Positions 10,080 to 20,521 of a stretch of 25,440 nucleotides of DNA are shown piece by piece. The DNA comes from Priapulus caudatus (lineage: Eukaryota; Priapulida; Priapulimorpha; Priapulimorphida; Priapulidae). The stretch spans positions 4,871-30,310 of the forward strand of contig NW_014578182.1 of assembly GCF_000485595.1 (NCBI RefSeq). Reading direction: 5' to 3'. Position numbers and translations under genes: made by a program. Positions within the stretch are counted from its first letter, which is position 1; the number at the start of each line of letters is the position of its first letter. The notes beneath the pieces are model-generated. The model was not told the DNA's origin. It searched no databases and worked only from the letters and a program-made list of their open reading frames with translations.

Positions 10080-10174
10080 CTCCCCTTCAGCGTAACGCGT
10101 TTGCTTCGTCAGCCAAAGTCACCTTCATACCACAAGTAGTCTGACAGGCGCTACAAGATTTCTCTTCATATCAG

Positions 10175-10990
10175 CGAGGCTTCATGACACGTAATAGAGC
10201 CCAACTCTGGCAATTATATGAAAGACATTTTAAGGTCAAATATGGGTTCATAGTCTTTTCAACTACGAATGTTTTTGAGGAGCCCATAAACATTTGACCC
10301 CTGGGAACACCCCCCACCCCCCCCTACTTGGGCCCGGTAAGGGACCCCGAAAACTGTTATTTGCCCATATCTTTGCCTTCTTTCGTGCGATTTGAACAAA
10401 GTTTGAGGTCGATTTAGGCGGTTTTAAACATCCAAGTGATCGATTGACGGTGTTTGGAAACGCTAAATTTGTTAAATGGTCACGATGATACTCGTTCCTT
10501 TCGGGGTTCACCGTGGGCCGAATGGCGTTTTTACAATCCGGCTTATTTTTCTCAAAAGTTTCAATTTTGGGGTTTTGAGGTCAAAGGATTTATTAGATCA
10601 CGATGATACACTTTCAGACGTCCGGAATTTGGTTTCACCCTGGTGTAGTACAATGTATATCAAAATCTGACAGACCTGACAGCCGCAGCGTCCTCTTGGT
10701 CACTTGTTACATACACACGCCCACACTGAACTGCATTATCATCCTCGTACAGATGTTTCACTTATTCAGAATTGTGCAGCTTCTGTGCAAGGCGATAAGA
10801 AAGCCAGGATGACATTGTTTCTTAGCTCCTTTGCATGATGGCACTTGAATGTTCGGCAGCGCAAATGCCAGTCACCGATCTCGAGTTTGGTCTGTGCGTC
10901 CGTGGTTCCTATTGAATGTGGGGTCGTGGTTCTGCATAAGGAGTTTCCATCCACACTCTCAAGAACAGGGCTGGACGATAATCTGAGTGA
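10175..10990 (+). repeat. Long inverted arm, left, of the 3.4-kb insertion
   Basis: Pairs in reverse complement with about 12795-13601. Landmarks shared by both arms in order: CCGAAA...GTTATTTGCC; GATTTGAACAAAG; CTAAATTTGTTAAA; GTTTTGAGGTCAAAG; TCAAAATCTGACAG; GTCCTCT.GGTCAC; ATGACATTG; GATCTCG.AG.TTTGGTCT; GAGTTTC.ATCCA. Weak matching may continue inward past 10990. A poly-C/CACC patch lies near 10305-10325. Confidence 0.65.
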
Positions 10991-11769
10991 GGGGTTAGCT
11001 CCATTAAATCGCTAAGTCAATGCATCTCTAAGTATAGCCCGGTGCGACGCAAGCCACAGAAACACCACAAAGAAAATCAAATCAACCGCTGGGTACATTG
11101 ATCTGCTCGTAATCGACCGAGGACAAGAATATCTTCGTAAGCTTGACTCTGCTGCCAGAAATTTCAGCAATGATTTGTCTGCAATAAGGGGCCTACAATT
11201 AGTCAAGGTCACACAGGAAGATCACCTCTTCCTTTATCTCCGCAAGTTTCATGATCAGGACTGTCGAAAGGTTCCAGTAAGTATATTCTTTTTCATACCA
11301 CATTACCTCAAGACATTGTTTGGAAACTGAATATTCCTCCTGATATCTCCCCAGAGTCATTGTCGATGATGCAGAATATGTTCCACAATTGGCAGTGAAG
11401 CAGTTATATGAGTTTCGTTTCGCACAGATTTGTCTATGAAGTGTTGAAAATGTTATCAAATGAATGAATAAGAAACATTCTGAACGCCTTCCATTCCAGC
11501 AGTGGCCGTGCTATGTTCGGATTGGAGAAACCCTCGCATCAGGTCACCGCAGCAACCTGTTCTCAACGAAATTGCAGAGATGCTTGCAAGCAACGCTGAA
11601 TGCGAGGACAAACGAAACTTTTCGAGGGGCGAGATAACCGGATTACCTGAGTGCCTTCATCAAAAAGATGGATCCCCTTATCACAGTCTCAAAAGTCACA
11701 AATTTTGGTCTAGACATCACCGAAAATGCAAGTTACACCAGTCCAACAAAGGTCAAAGTGTCCGTGTGC
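10839..11769 (+). pseudogene. Possible decayed, once-spliced reading frame inside the insertion, unrecognised
   Basis: A plus-strand frame stays open from 10839 to 11276 except for one TAA at 11013-11015. It includes YIDLLVIDRGQEYLRKLDSA and a basic, well-mixed composition. It ends exactly at CCA|GTAAGTA (11277), a near-perfect splice donor. An acceptor CCTTCCATTCCAG ends at 11499, and the frame resumes in phase with QWPCYVRIGETLASG, broken by a TAA at 11635-11637, then runs to a TGA near 11767. A competing frame at 11502-11867 is open for about 121 codons, so the assignment after the acceptor is uncertain. If real, this is the remnant of the element's own protein. No family is recognised. 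Confidence 0.25.
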
Positions 11770-12794
11770 TGACCTCTTCAGTGAATTCATCCGAGCGCCA
11801 GGCTCGCAGTCCCCACAGGGCGGTCAATGCCTTCAATGAACTTTGTCTCCATGTGGCTTCGCAGTAGCATTGAAAACACTCGCCACACGCCTGGGCGCGT
11901 CTCGAATTCACTTATTTATGCAGACAGTATAACCGTTAAGCATCAACAGCCCACCCGCTCGCGAAGGAAGTCAAAGCGTTCAAGACAGCAAGTTAATTTA
12001 TGTGATAGCACTGTCACAAATCCTTTCTCACAGATGATCAGAACAAGAACCAGACTTAATGCACTATGTGGAAAGTTTGAACCCATCGCTCCTGTGTCCT
12101 GGAAGAAAGATTTCGTGTGTCACTAATAGGTCTTGCGGAAATGCTTTCTAGACAAATGCTGGTTGTGAACAGACTATATACATGCCAAGACTGGAAAGCC
12201 TAGAAGGCAAGCGGACAACAGCGAGGTGTCCATGTAATTGACATGATTGGCATAGGTTATCGAGCGATTGACTTTAACGGACAGTTGATCGCGACGTCGA
12301 TGTCATTCTCTCTCGCCTGTATATGCCCCTCTTCCTCGAGGATCGGACCCTGATCTTGAGCTCATGTTGATTTTAACGCTCGTGAAAGACAGGAAAACAT
12401 TCATGTCATATGTTGTTATGATCACTTAGGGGAGGACTCTGCTTACACTTGCCATTCTTCAATGCCCTTCACTTGGCGCCGATTCGAACTGCTCTTTCTA
12501 CAAGCTGACCAAGAAGAGTGGGCGTTTACCTGCAATGGATAATGCTCGATGAGGATGAACTGACCGAGGAGTATTAAACAACAGGCTGGTACCCAGCAAA
12601 CAAGCATCCTCCAGCATCAGAAAAGATACTTGTAGGATTTTGTGTCTATGTATAGCTCAAAGAGGCTGTGTACCAAGATCTCAATGAACTGCGCGGTTCT
12701 GCAATAGTTCTGGCGCCTCAGGTTTCTGATAAGTTAATAGGACCTGCCCACCTTATTGGATCTCAGACTGGCGGTACGTCGCAGCGCCTATTAC

Positions 12795-13601
12795 GCAGGA
12801 TGGGTTGGAAACACCTACTTCATATCCCCAGTCCCTCCCTCTTGAAATTTGGATAGAAACTCATCAAACCAACTTCACATCATGGACCACGGAACGAGCA
12901 GCAAGACCAAACCTCCGAGATCGTGACTCAAGCTCGCCAGTTATCAAATGCGCTAATACACCAATGTCATGGTGCCTTTCTTTCTGCACCTTGCACCGAT
13001 GACAGTGCACAAATCACTAATTGTAAGATGATATGCAGTCATGTGGGCTGTGTAAGTTAACGAATGTGACCGAGAGGACGATTCGCGGACTGTTCAGCTG
13101 TCAGATTTTGACTTACGTGTAGGCTACTACCAAGCGAAACCGAATTCCAGGCATCTGAAAGTGCTATCATTGTATCTAGATAATATCTTTGACCTCAAAA
13201 CTCCAAAATGACTCTAACTTTGTTAGAAAATAAGCCGAGATATGTAAAAACCCATTTCGGGCCCGCGACGTGAACGCCCGGAAGGAACGATATGTCTCTC
13301 GTGGACCTTTTAACAAATTTAGTTCAAAACCACGCTCCAATCGATTCCTTAATGTTATAAAACGCCTAAATCCGACTCTAACTTTGTTCAAATCGAACCA
13401 AAGAAGGGCAAAAGATATGGCAAATAACGTTTCGGTCCCTTAACCGCGGGCCCATAGGGGGGGGTGTTTTCCCGGTGGTCAAATTATTTGGGCTCCTCAA
13501 AAATTCTCTACGGTTTGGAGGAACATATGAAACCCAGATTTGATACCAAAAATGTCTTCTTTCCATAATTTTCAGAATAAATGTGATACAGCTCTAGACT
13601 A
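12795..13601 (-). repeat. Long inverted arm, right, of the 3.4-kb insertion
   Basis: Reverse complement partner of 10175-10990. It contains the mirrored landmarks (for example GTTCAAATCGAACC near 13388 and CTGTCAGATTTTGACTTA near 13098) and an internal G-run at 13455-13468. Divergence between arms is much greater than between the two composite-repeat copies, so the arms were already diverged before insertion or have aged without correction. Confidence 0.65.
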
Positions 13602-13671
13602 TCAAATCAGGACGTCGAACTTCGTAAACTAAAATGGATATGCGTTGAGTAGGCACGCTCAAAACACTAAA

Positions 13672-13926
13672 CTTTTGTAACGGACGTTTGTTAAGGCGCG
13701 GGTGCAATAACAAATCAATTGACATCATAATACCGCCATGCTACATATAAGATGAACGAGTGACCAAATGAACAGGGTGTTCAACCGAACGAACGAAGGA
13801 ATAAGTAAATGGTTTAACGAACGAATGGAAGAGCGAGAGAGCGACACACCGAATTAATACACGAACAAATAAATAAATAAAATTATTTACTAAACGAACG
13901 AATAAAACAATGAACGAACGAACGAC
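13672..13926 (-). repeat. Core inverted repeat, right arm, copy 2
   Basis: Counterpart of 5994-6250 and inverted relative to 9819-10079. It begins CTTTTGTAACGGACG and ends in AACGAACGAACG units, followed by the TGAATGAATGAA tract near 13965. Confidence 0.8.
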
Positions 13927-14169
13927 AAAATTAATGAACTCCCAATTAAACTGAAGAACAAATAAATGAATGAATGAATGAACGAACGATGAAACGAGCG
14001 ATTATACAAAAGCTCTAGACTTTACACGGCGATTGTAATAAACGTCGGGCGATAACACTGCTGTCTATTGCACCCAAGCACGGCGAACGCATATTTATTT
14101 ACACGGGCTGTCGATAAGTCGCTTCGTGCTGGTAAGCTCGCGCGCCCTCACACAGCTCACGGGATGGTA

Positions 14170-14991
14170 ACGATAATGGTTGGCCACATAGGGAGCAAAA
14201 ATCAAGAATACATGACTGCATATTAATGTCACTATAATCATATTGGTATCACCATAAATCGACGCAATGGAAGCGAGGTGATATATGCCCGGATATAATT
14301 CGAAGCACAATCAAATCAAAGAAATTATGTCCAGCATAAATAATCTCCGTCCCCGTTTGATTTTGTGGGGCTCACTGTGGCCAACCATTACTGGTTGGCC
14401 ACAGGTGGAATCAAGAAATCAAGAATACTCGATGACTGGGGGGCAGTATTAGATGGGTCGAGCGATAAATCATATTTGATGGTTCCAAATCGACCAATGG
14501 TCGATAGTAGTGCTATGGATGTGCCGCGATTTGCGGGTTGATGGATAAGGTCGGATGGGGAGCCAGATCAAATCAAAAGGATGAGTGTATGTGGCCCCAT
14601 GAGGGGAGATAACTTCCGTGCCGGGCCCGTTAGTTGACGTCTGACGTCGATTTGTCTGGTGGTGGCTTATACAATGTAAATGTCAGTGCTAGGGCGCTTG
14701 CGAAATATGCTATGGTCTGCGCCCGCTGAAGATTTTCACGTCCGGCTAGACTGGTTCCGGCGGCAACTGTCGTCGCAGAGCGTGTACATTGTGTAGCAGA
14801 GCGTGAGGCGATACCAGTCCAATACATTATGCCAATTGTAAAACGGGGACGGAAGTTATTTATGGTGGACATAATTCCTTTGATTTGATTGGCTTCGATT
14901 ATATCCGGGCACTATAATCCTCGCTTCCATTGGTCGATATTATGGTGACCATAAATATGTATTTTTGTCCACCGTGGCCAACCATTAACGA
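14170..14991. mobile_element. 814-bp MITE-like element with about 185-bp terminal inverted repeats
   Basis: The ends are perfect inverted repeats, TAATGGTTGGCCAC at 14174 and GTGGCCAACCATTA ending at 14987, extended with mismatches to about 14360 and 14806. Further landmarks are GGAAGCGAGG, GCCCGGATATAAT, AATCAAATCAAA, and CCATAAATAA...CCGTCCCCGTTT. Flanks are ACGA (14170-14173 and 14988-14991). Copy 1 has the empty site GTAACGAGG at 6540-6548, so the target duplication is 4-6 bp depending on how the terminal TA is assigned. A second copy of the left terminal block follows in tandem (about 14390-14630), beginning at the internal palindrome GGCCAACCATTACTGGTTGGCC. There is no coding capacity, so it is non-autonomous; superfamily not assigned. 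Confidence 0.75.
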
Positions 14992-15054
14992 GGAGCCCAC
15001 TGGGGGATCAACGCGTCGTAAACTATATCACCCGAACACCGATTCCTGTCACCC

Positions 15055-16525
15055 GAGTCGATCGACGAAAAACCGTCAGCGCAATCAGGAGGGGAAGATA
15101 GGGGGGGGAGGAACCGTCAGCGCAATCAAGGAGGGGGAGATTAGGGGGGGGAAGAACCGTCAGTGCAATCAAGGAGGGCTGGACGAGATAGGGGGAGGAA
15201 CCGTCAGCACGCAATCAAGGAGGGGGAGATAGGGGGGGGGGAGGAACCGTCAGCGCAATCAAGGAGGGGGAGATAGGGGGGAGGAACCGTCAGCGCAATC
15301 AAGGAGGGGAAGATTAGGGGAAGAAACCGTCAGTGCAATTAAGGAGGGGGAGATAGGGGGAAGGAACCGTCAGTGCAATCAAGGAGGGGAAGATAGGGGG
15401 AATGAACCGGCAGTTCAATCAAAGAAGGGGAGATAGGGGAAGGAACCGGCAGCGAAATCAAGGAGGGGGAGATAGGGGGGGGGAGGAACCGGTCAGCGGC
15501 AATCAAGGAGGGGGAGATAGGGGGAAGAAACCGTCAGTGCAATCAAGGAGGGAAGATAGGGGAAAGGACCGTCAGCGCAATCAAGGAGGGGAAGATAGGG
15601 GGAAGGAAACCGTCAGATCGCAATCAAGGAGGGGGAGATAGGGGGGAGGAACCGTCAGCGCAATCAAAGAGGGGGGAGATAGGGGAAGGAACCGTCAGCG
15701 CAATCAAGGAGGGGGAGATAGGGGGAAGGAACCGTCAGTGCAATCAAGGAGGGGGAGATAGGGGGAAGGAACCGTCAGCGCAATCAAGGAGGGGGAGATA
15801 GGGGAAGGAACCGTCAGCCGAATCAAGGAGGGAAGATAGGGGGAAGGAACCGTCAGTGCAATCAAGGAGGGGAAGATAGGGGGAAGGAACCGTCAGTGCA
15901 ATCAAGGAGGGGAGATAGGGGGAAGGAACCGTCAGCGCAATTAAGGAGGAGGAGATAGGAGAAAGGAACCGTTCAGCGCAATTCAAGGAGGGAAGATAGG
16001 GGGAAGGAACCATCAGTTGCAATCAAGGCAGCGGGAGAGGGGGAAGGAACCGTCAGTGCAATCAAGGAGGGGAGATAGGGGGAAGAACCGTCAGCGCAAT
16101 TAAAGAGGAGAGATAGGAGAAAGGAACCGTCAGCGCAATCAAGGAGGGGAGATAGGGGGAAGGAACCGGCAGTGCAATCAAAGAGGGGGGAGATAGGAGA
16201 AGGAACCGGCAGTGCAATCAAGGAGGGGAGATAGGTGGAAAAAACCGTCAGCGCAATCAAGGAGGGGAAGATAGGGGGAAGGAACCGTCAGTGCAATCAA
16301 GGAGGGGAGATAGGTGGAAGGAACCGTCAGCGCAATCAAGGAGGGGGAGATAGGGGGAAGGGAACGGCAGTGCAATCAAAGGGGGGAGATAGCGGAAGAA
16401 CCGTCAGTGCAATCAAGAGGGGAGATAGGGGGAAGGAACCGTCAGTGCAATCAAGGAGGGGGAGATAGGGGGAAGGAACCGTCAGTGCAATCAAGGAAGG
16501 CGGAGATAGGGGGAAGGAACCGTAA
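15055..16525 (+). repeat. 40-bp G-rich minisatellite, about 36 units (copy 2)
   Basis: Same unit as 6617-6870 (GAACCGTCAGYGCAATCAAG plus two runs of 4-8 G). About 36 units were counted by the CCGTCAG/CCGGCAG core, with the same terminal unit GAACCGTAACCGCAAATAG. Units vary between CCGTCAGCGC, CCGTCAGTGC and CCGGCAGTGC and in the length of G-runs. Frames in both directions are artefacts: glutamine/arginine/glycine-rich on plus, leucine/proline/serine-rich on minus. Confidence 0.95.
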
Positions 16526-16687
16526 CCGCAAATAGTAGGTCGCGCGTTTCAGGCTTGCGGCGGCGAACAGCCTAAAGGAACAACAGCCAACTCCACCACG
16601 ACACATTCGCGGCGATTTTCCCTGTTTTCACTGCCGACAAAGGAGAGTGATCGATCCATCTCCGCTCAGCGCCGCAAGTCGACGGAG

Positions 16688-16942
16688 AGTAAAGTCGGCC
16701 GAGACTACGCGATGAGTCATCGGCGCCCGGTGCATGCCGGGAATTCTGACGGAGAACGCCGACGCCGCTGCTGCCGTGTACGCCCCGTGTGTGGGCAGCT
16801 TGTGAATGATGGGTTGTGCGTTGCATAGCGACGAGTGAGGGGCAACCATGCATGCAGGCAGCAGTGGCGTCCGTGAGGCGAGCTAACCCGCGCGCGCCAT
16901 TGGCAGGTAAACAATTCCCCACGTTAAACATGCACACACACA

Positions 16943-16991
<49 letters not shown>

Positions 16992-17008
16992 CCCTCTTTC
17001 GAGGTTAT
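16688..17008. repeat. Copy-2-specific segment with CA/CACG microsatellite
   Basis: About 320 bp present between AAGTCGACGG and TAACGGCGTC, where copy 1 has only 13 bp (7037-7049). The segment ends with a (CA)n/(CGCA)n tract at 16932-16990. No target duplication was seen, so whether this is an insertion in copy 2 or a deletion in copy 1 is open. Cysteine/valine-rich minus-strand frames across it are microsatellite artefacts. Confidence 0.7.
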
Positions 17009-17019
17009 AATAACGGCGT

Positions 17020-17073
17020 CTATATAGAATGGCAGGTGCTCCCGATAATGACGTCACATCATTGCATGACTCA
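17020..17073 (-). promoter_or_regulatory. AP-1 / CRE / TATA-like module, copy 2
   Basis: TGAGTCA (17073-17067), TGACGTCA (17056-17049) and CTATATAG (17027-17020) on the minus strand, in the same order and spacing as copy 1 at 7054-7107. Sequence downstream of the TATA-like box differs, because the microsatellite segment 16688-17008 starts 12 bp away. A transcript from here would have a different 5' end from copy 1. Confidence 0.4.
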
Positions 17074-17548
17074 CGCCCGACTCGGACAGCAGATTAAAAA
17101 TTGAACTAGTTTTCTATATGGCGAGCAACGTAGTAGTTTATTATCACTGAAACCTCTCACAAAAGCCGTTCGAATCAAAACACGCGCGCTATACAAATCT
17201 AGAACACACAAAGCCGGAAATTATCTAAAGACGCTCGATTATTATCAGTGTCTACACATATGCCCTCCGAGTATGACAGGATTATTACAGGTGATTACAG
17301 TGTAATAGCAGATTCTATTAGAACCACACTACAAGTTAAATGACAAAGTACCGGATCTACAGTATGCAAGTCTACGACTCGGAACTCTTCGGGAATTGCC
17401 CCACAGTCGAGGTCGTACATATTTTTACATGCAGGATTCGAAATCTGTCACGATAGGCCTACATATAATCAATAATTGAAATAGTTTCTGCAAGGTGGGC
17501 ATGGAACGGCAGTCATGGTACCCTCATAATTATATTTTCAGCGACCCG

Positions 17549-17608
17549 TGCCCGCGCGTGCGTGCATTGCGTGGGTGTGCGTGCGTGCATGCGTGGGTGT
17601 ACGCGCGT
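17549..17608 (+). repeat. 22-bp CGTG-rich tandem repeat, about 2 units (copy 2)
   Basis: Shorter version of the array at 7578-7686 with the same CGTGCGTGCATGCGTGGGTG core. Unit number differs between copies in the opposite sense to the 40-bp minisatellite. Confidence 0.8.
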
Positions 17609-18178
17609 GTCGTCAATCAATCGCGTCTGCCGCCTACCACCACTTTACCATATATATATACAGTACACGATCTTGTGTTTTCGATCTATGGCCCTACTTT
17701 CATGACAAAGTGACGAAATCTAGTACTATACCGTAACGCGACGTAGAAGTGAGATACGATGAAATAGAGACGTAATTCTTATTATACACATTAAACCGTT
17801 CTCAGTTTCTTGTACGGAATAACCAGAACGTAGCAATAGCTCGCGAGTATAGTTACAGTGTAACTGAACACGTCTTACGTTATCGGCGGACGGCCACATT
17901 CTAATGTAGACAATCTAACTTCCTTTTTATATAGAAGAACCATAACTGGGAAACAGTGTGACATGAGCAGTTGGAGAGTAAACAGCGAAGACACATAGGT
18001 ACAGCGGTGCGCATGCGCCCATTGTACAGATAAATGACGTCATACAGTCCGCAGCCTTCACCTCGCCGACAATTGCAGCGCACGCAAGAGCGAACGTAAT
18101 TATATTTGCAGAATAAATGCACGCCTCAGCAATTGATGAGCAGAGCAGCCTTCCTGTCTGTGTTGGGATTCGATTGTA

Positions 18179-18180
<2 letters not shown>

Positions 18181-18226
<46 letters not shown>
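18181..18226. repeat. (AT)23 microsatellite
   Basis: An uninterrupted AT dinucleotide tract of 46 bp. Likely polymorphic in length. Confidence 0.97.
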
Positions 18227-18229
<3 letters not shown>

Positions 18230-18287
18230 GCAGCGGTTTTGTGGTGTTCACCACTAGCTAAGATGCGTAGAAATCTTGGACGTGTTA

Positions 18288-18308
18288 CCCCCCCCCCCCC
18301 ACACACAC
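18288..18308. repeat. Poly-C run followed by short CA tract
   Basis: Thirteen C residues (18288-18300) followed by ACACACACC. Low complexity, with no coding signal. Confidence 0.95.
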
Positions 18309-18720
18309 CTCACTCCTACTCTCGCTTCCCTTGCGATCTGGACTGCACTGGAACACCCCAGGCGCCAAAACACTGAACAAGACACCGCCAAAGTGACAAA
18401 CCCGGCGGAGGAACCGTGGGCACAACGTGCGAGCGACGCTCTCAACAATTCTACACGCACCCTGCTTGTAAGCTCATTGCACACCAGGCCGGACGTAAAC
18501 GATGCACACAAAGACGACGTAAACCTGAGCAATAATAGCGACGATGAATGCGAGCTGTGATGAACAGAATCTGACGTCGGGTGGATGTCGCTCACCGACA
18601 CCCGCTGCTGCACGACACCTATACGCTGCACGACAGTTACAGCAGCAAACCTCACACGCTGTCTCAGCTGAGGCCAAGCAAAATGATGCGCGTGTTTCCA
18701 GTTACACTGAAATCATACTT

Positions 18721-18850
18721 CAGGTAGGCAGGTAGAGGTAGGTAGGAAGGCTGACAGGCAGGCAGGCAGGCACGCAGGCAGGCAGGCAGGCACGCAGGCA
18801 GGCAGGCAGGCAGGCAGGCAGGTAGGCAGGCAGGTAGCCAGGTAGGTATG
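18721..18850. repeat. (GGCA/GGTA)n tetranucleotide microsatellite
   Basis: Imperfect GGCA, GGTA and CACG tetramers over about 130 bp; degenerate GGTA units reappear near 18890-18915. The minus strand reads as cysteine/leucine/proline-rich frames that are artefacts. Confidence 0.95.
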
Positions 18851-20521
18851 TATGTAGGTAAGTAGGTTTTGGCTTGGATGGCTGGCAGGCAGGGCGGTAA
18901 GTAGCCAGGTAGGTGATGGGGGTTGATGATAATTGAAACTCGCCAGTGAAAAGGAATAAACAGATGTCATTATTATGCATTTTCTTCGGTCACGAAAACA
19001 AGATCGATACAAAGGGCAGCCTACACGCGGACATCATAATCGGCAATTCTATATCCAAACTTGGGTAAGATAAACTGAGTATCGTTAAATATCATCACGT
19101 TTTCAACCATCCTTTTGCAATCGAACATACAGTTGTGTTGCTTTTACAATACCTAGCACCTCTGCATTCGAATCAAAGCTGCGATTTCCCTGGTGATTTT
19201 GAATGAAATTCAACTGCTAACCAAACGAGGGCAGCTCAAACGCTGCTGTTCAGTAAACCTGTCTGTATGTAATCACTTCATACGTGTCCACGTGCAGTCT
19301 GCCGTATGTGAATTAATGTGATTATTTATGAATATTCCGCAATATTTATAAAAGGCGGCGATAAGAGTACAATACCCAACGGAGCAGAGGGTCATTATAG
19401 CATTCGCCATAATAGAAAATAAAACAAACAAATATGTGACGAGATCGCTGTATTGAAATACCGGGGAACCCTTTCTGCTTCTGAGAATTCAATAAAAGCA
19501 ATAGTCGCTGGAAGGTTTGAGAGGCGGACGGGTAACGGGTACACGCACACCGTTTTGTTTGGCAATGCATTCCATTTTATTGCATTTCACAATGCCTTCC
19601 TCACTGCGTCTGCACCAGCATTGTACAGAAGACAGCTTGTTCTATCAGTCTGCCAAGACCTAGACGAACTAGATTATTGAGTGCTTGCCGGCTGCTGATG
19701 ATGGGGATGAGGATGCTAGTGATGGCGGTGCTGTCGTTTACCTACTGTAGCTGCGACTGCTCCCCAGACAGTATTTCGTACGTAATACCGGGTCATGCGA
19801 GCGCCTGGCGCAGCATCGCAATGATGCGCTGCTTCCTCTCGTAATCACTGCAGTGAAGCATCTAACAGTGATTACTAATAACACACGCAGGGGGGCGCGC
19901 GGCGACGGCAAACCCACATCGCCGCCATCACTATGAGAGCCCTTCCGCCTCTCTAATGAGCGCGAGCGGGCAATAGAAACACCCGTTACTTGTATATTAT
20001 GTGCACGGGGCACCTCATCAACGCCTAGCATCCCATTACTGCATATATATCCATGCAAATGGATCTCCGTCGCACACTGCGCGAATCGTTGTCGTAATAC
20101 GTACATAACACATGCAGCGCGCCGACCGCCGCAACGAACTATGGAGGCAATTTCTGTGAGACAACATGATAAGGCTAATAAATTTATTACTAGTGCAATC
20201 TCCCATCTTTCGCGACATGCACGGAAAATTCAGCGCGCAAGAATCTACACGTACATACGCTATGCACAGAAACAGGAGTGAGGACAATTTGCTAGTGCTC
20301 CTATATAGGAAGAACAATGGCATCTACGTTCAACTGTTATACACGAATCAATGAAAGTGTGGGTCAAAATTTAAATAACACGCGAATATATCTTCACGAA
20401 CAACGTGTTACGATTAGCACGTGGATAATAAGGTATATTGCCCATCCGTGTATTAGATACAAATACGCAACGCTGCAAATGCAAATCCGTTTGCAAAGTG
20501 ACGTGATCGTATCTATATCTT

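Larger units (their letters stand above)
10166..13610. mobile_element. Unclassified long-inverted-arm DNA transposon with 9-bp target duplication
   Basis: Insertion 10175-13601, flanked by TCATATCAG (10166-10174) and TCAAATCAG (13602-13610), identical at 8 of 9 bases. Copy 1 has the unoccupied site TCAAAATCAC at 5930-5939. The flanks join collinearly across it: CTACAAGATTTCTCT on the left, ACTTCGTAAA on the right. The ends are inverted repeats visible from AATTATATGAAAGACATTTT inward for about 800 bp, with roughly 70-75 percent identity judged by eye. Long arms plus a 9-bp duplication fit Mutator-like or foldback elements, but no transposase was recognised, so the superfamily is open. The outermost 30 bp pair poorly. 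Confidence 0.65.
7841..17757 (+). repeat. Composite repeat, copy 2, carrying nested insertions
   Basis: Second head-to-tail copy of the 2901-7840 unit; it begins with CATTATGTTACG directly on the GTGAGATAC end of copy 1 and ends with the same GTGAGATAC at 17751-17757. It is about twice as long because of the 10175-13601 insertion, the 14174-14987 insertion, minisatellite expansion (15055-16525), and 16688-17008, which replaces 13 bp of copy 1. Beyond 17757 the sequence differs from that after copy 1, so the array stops here. Confidence 0.8.

Noticed and set aside
15055-16525. CRISPR-like array of regularly spaced repeats, and several frames of 60-95 codons.
   Set aside because: The whole 40-bp unit repeats with no unique spacers, so it is a minisatellite; the frames are products of the unit. 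The host is also eukaryotic.
16572-17057. 161-codon minus-strand frame near the CRE/TATA-like module.
   Set aside because: It crosses the CA/CACG microsatellite, exists only in copy 2, and has no recognisable domain.
2901-17757. LTR retrotransposon, with 2901-3374 and 7840-8297 as LTRs.
   Set aside because: No TG...CA ends, primer-binding site, polypurine tract or reverse transcriptase/integrase motifs; similarity extends far beyond an LTR, through the whole unit.
18276-18560. 94-codon plus-strand frame with an acidic, hydrophilic C-terminus.
   Set aside because: Begins at TTG and reads through poly-C and CA tracts. An internal exon cannot be excluded, but no convincing splice site or homology was seen.
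19738-20106. 122-codon minus-strand frame with small nearby hairpins.
   Set aside because: No domain, mixed Ser/Arg-rich composition, no splice or start context; likely chance.
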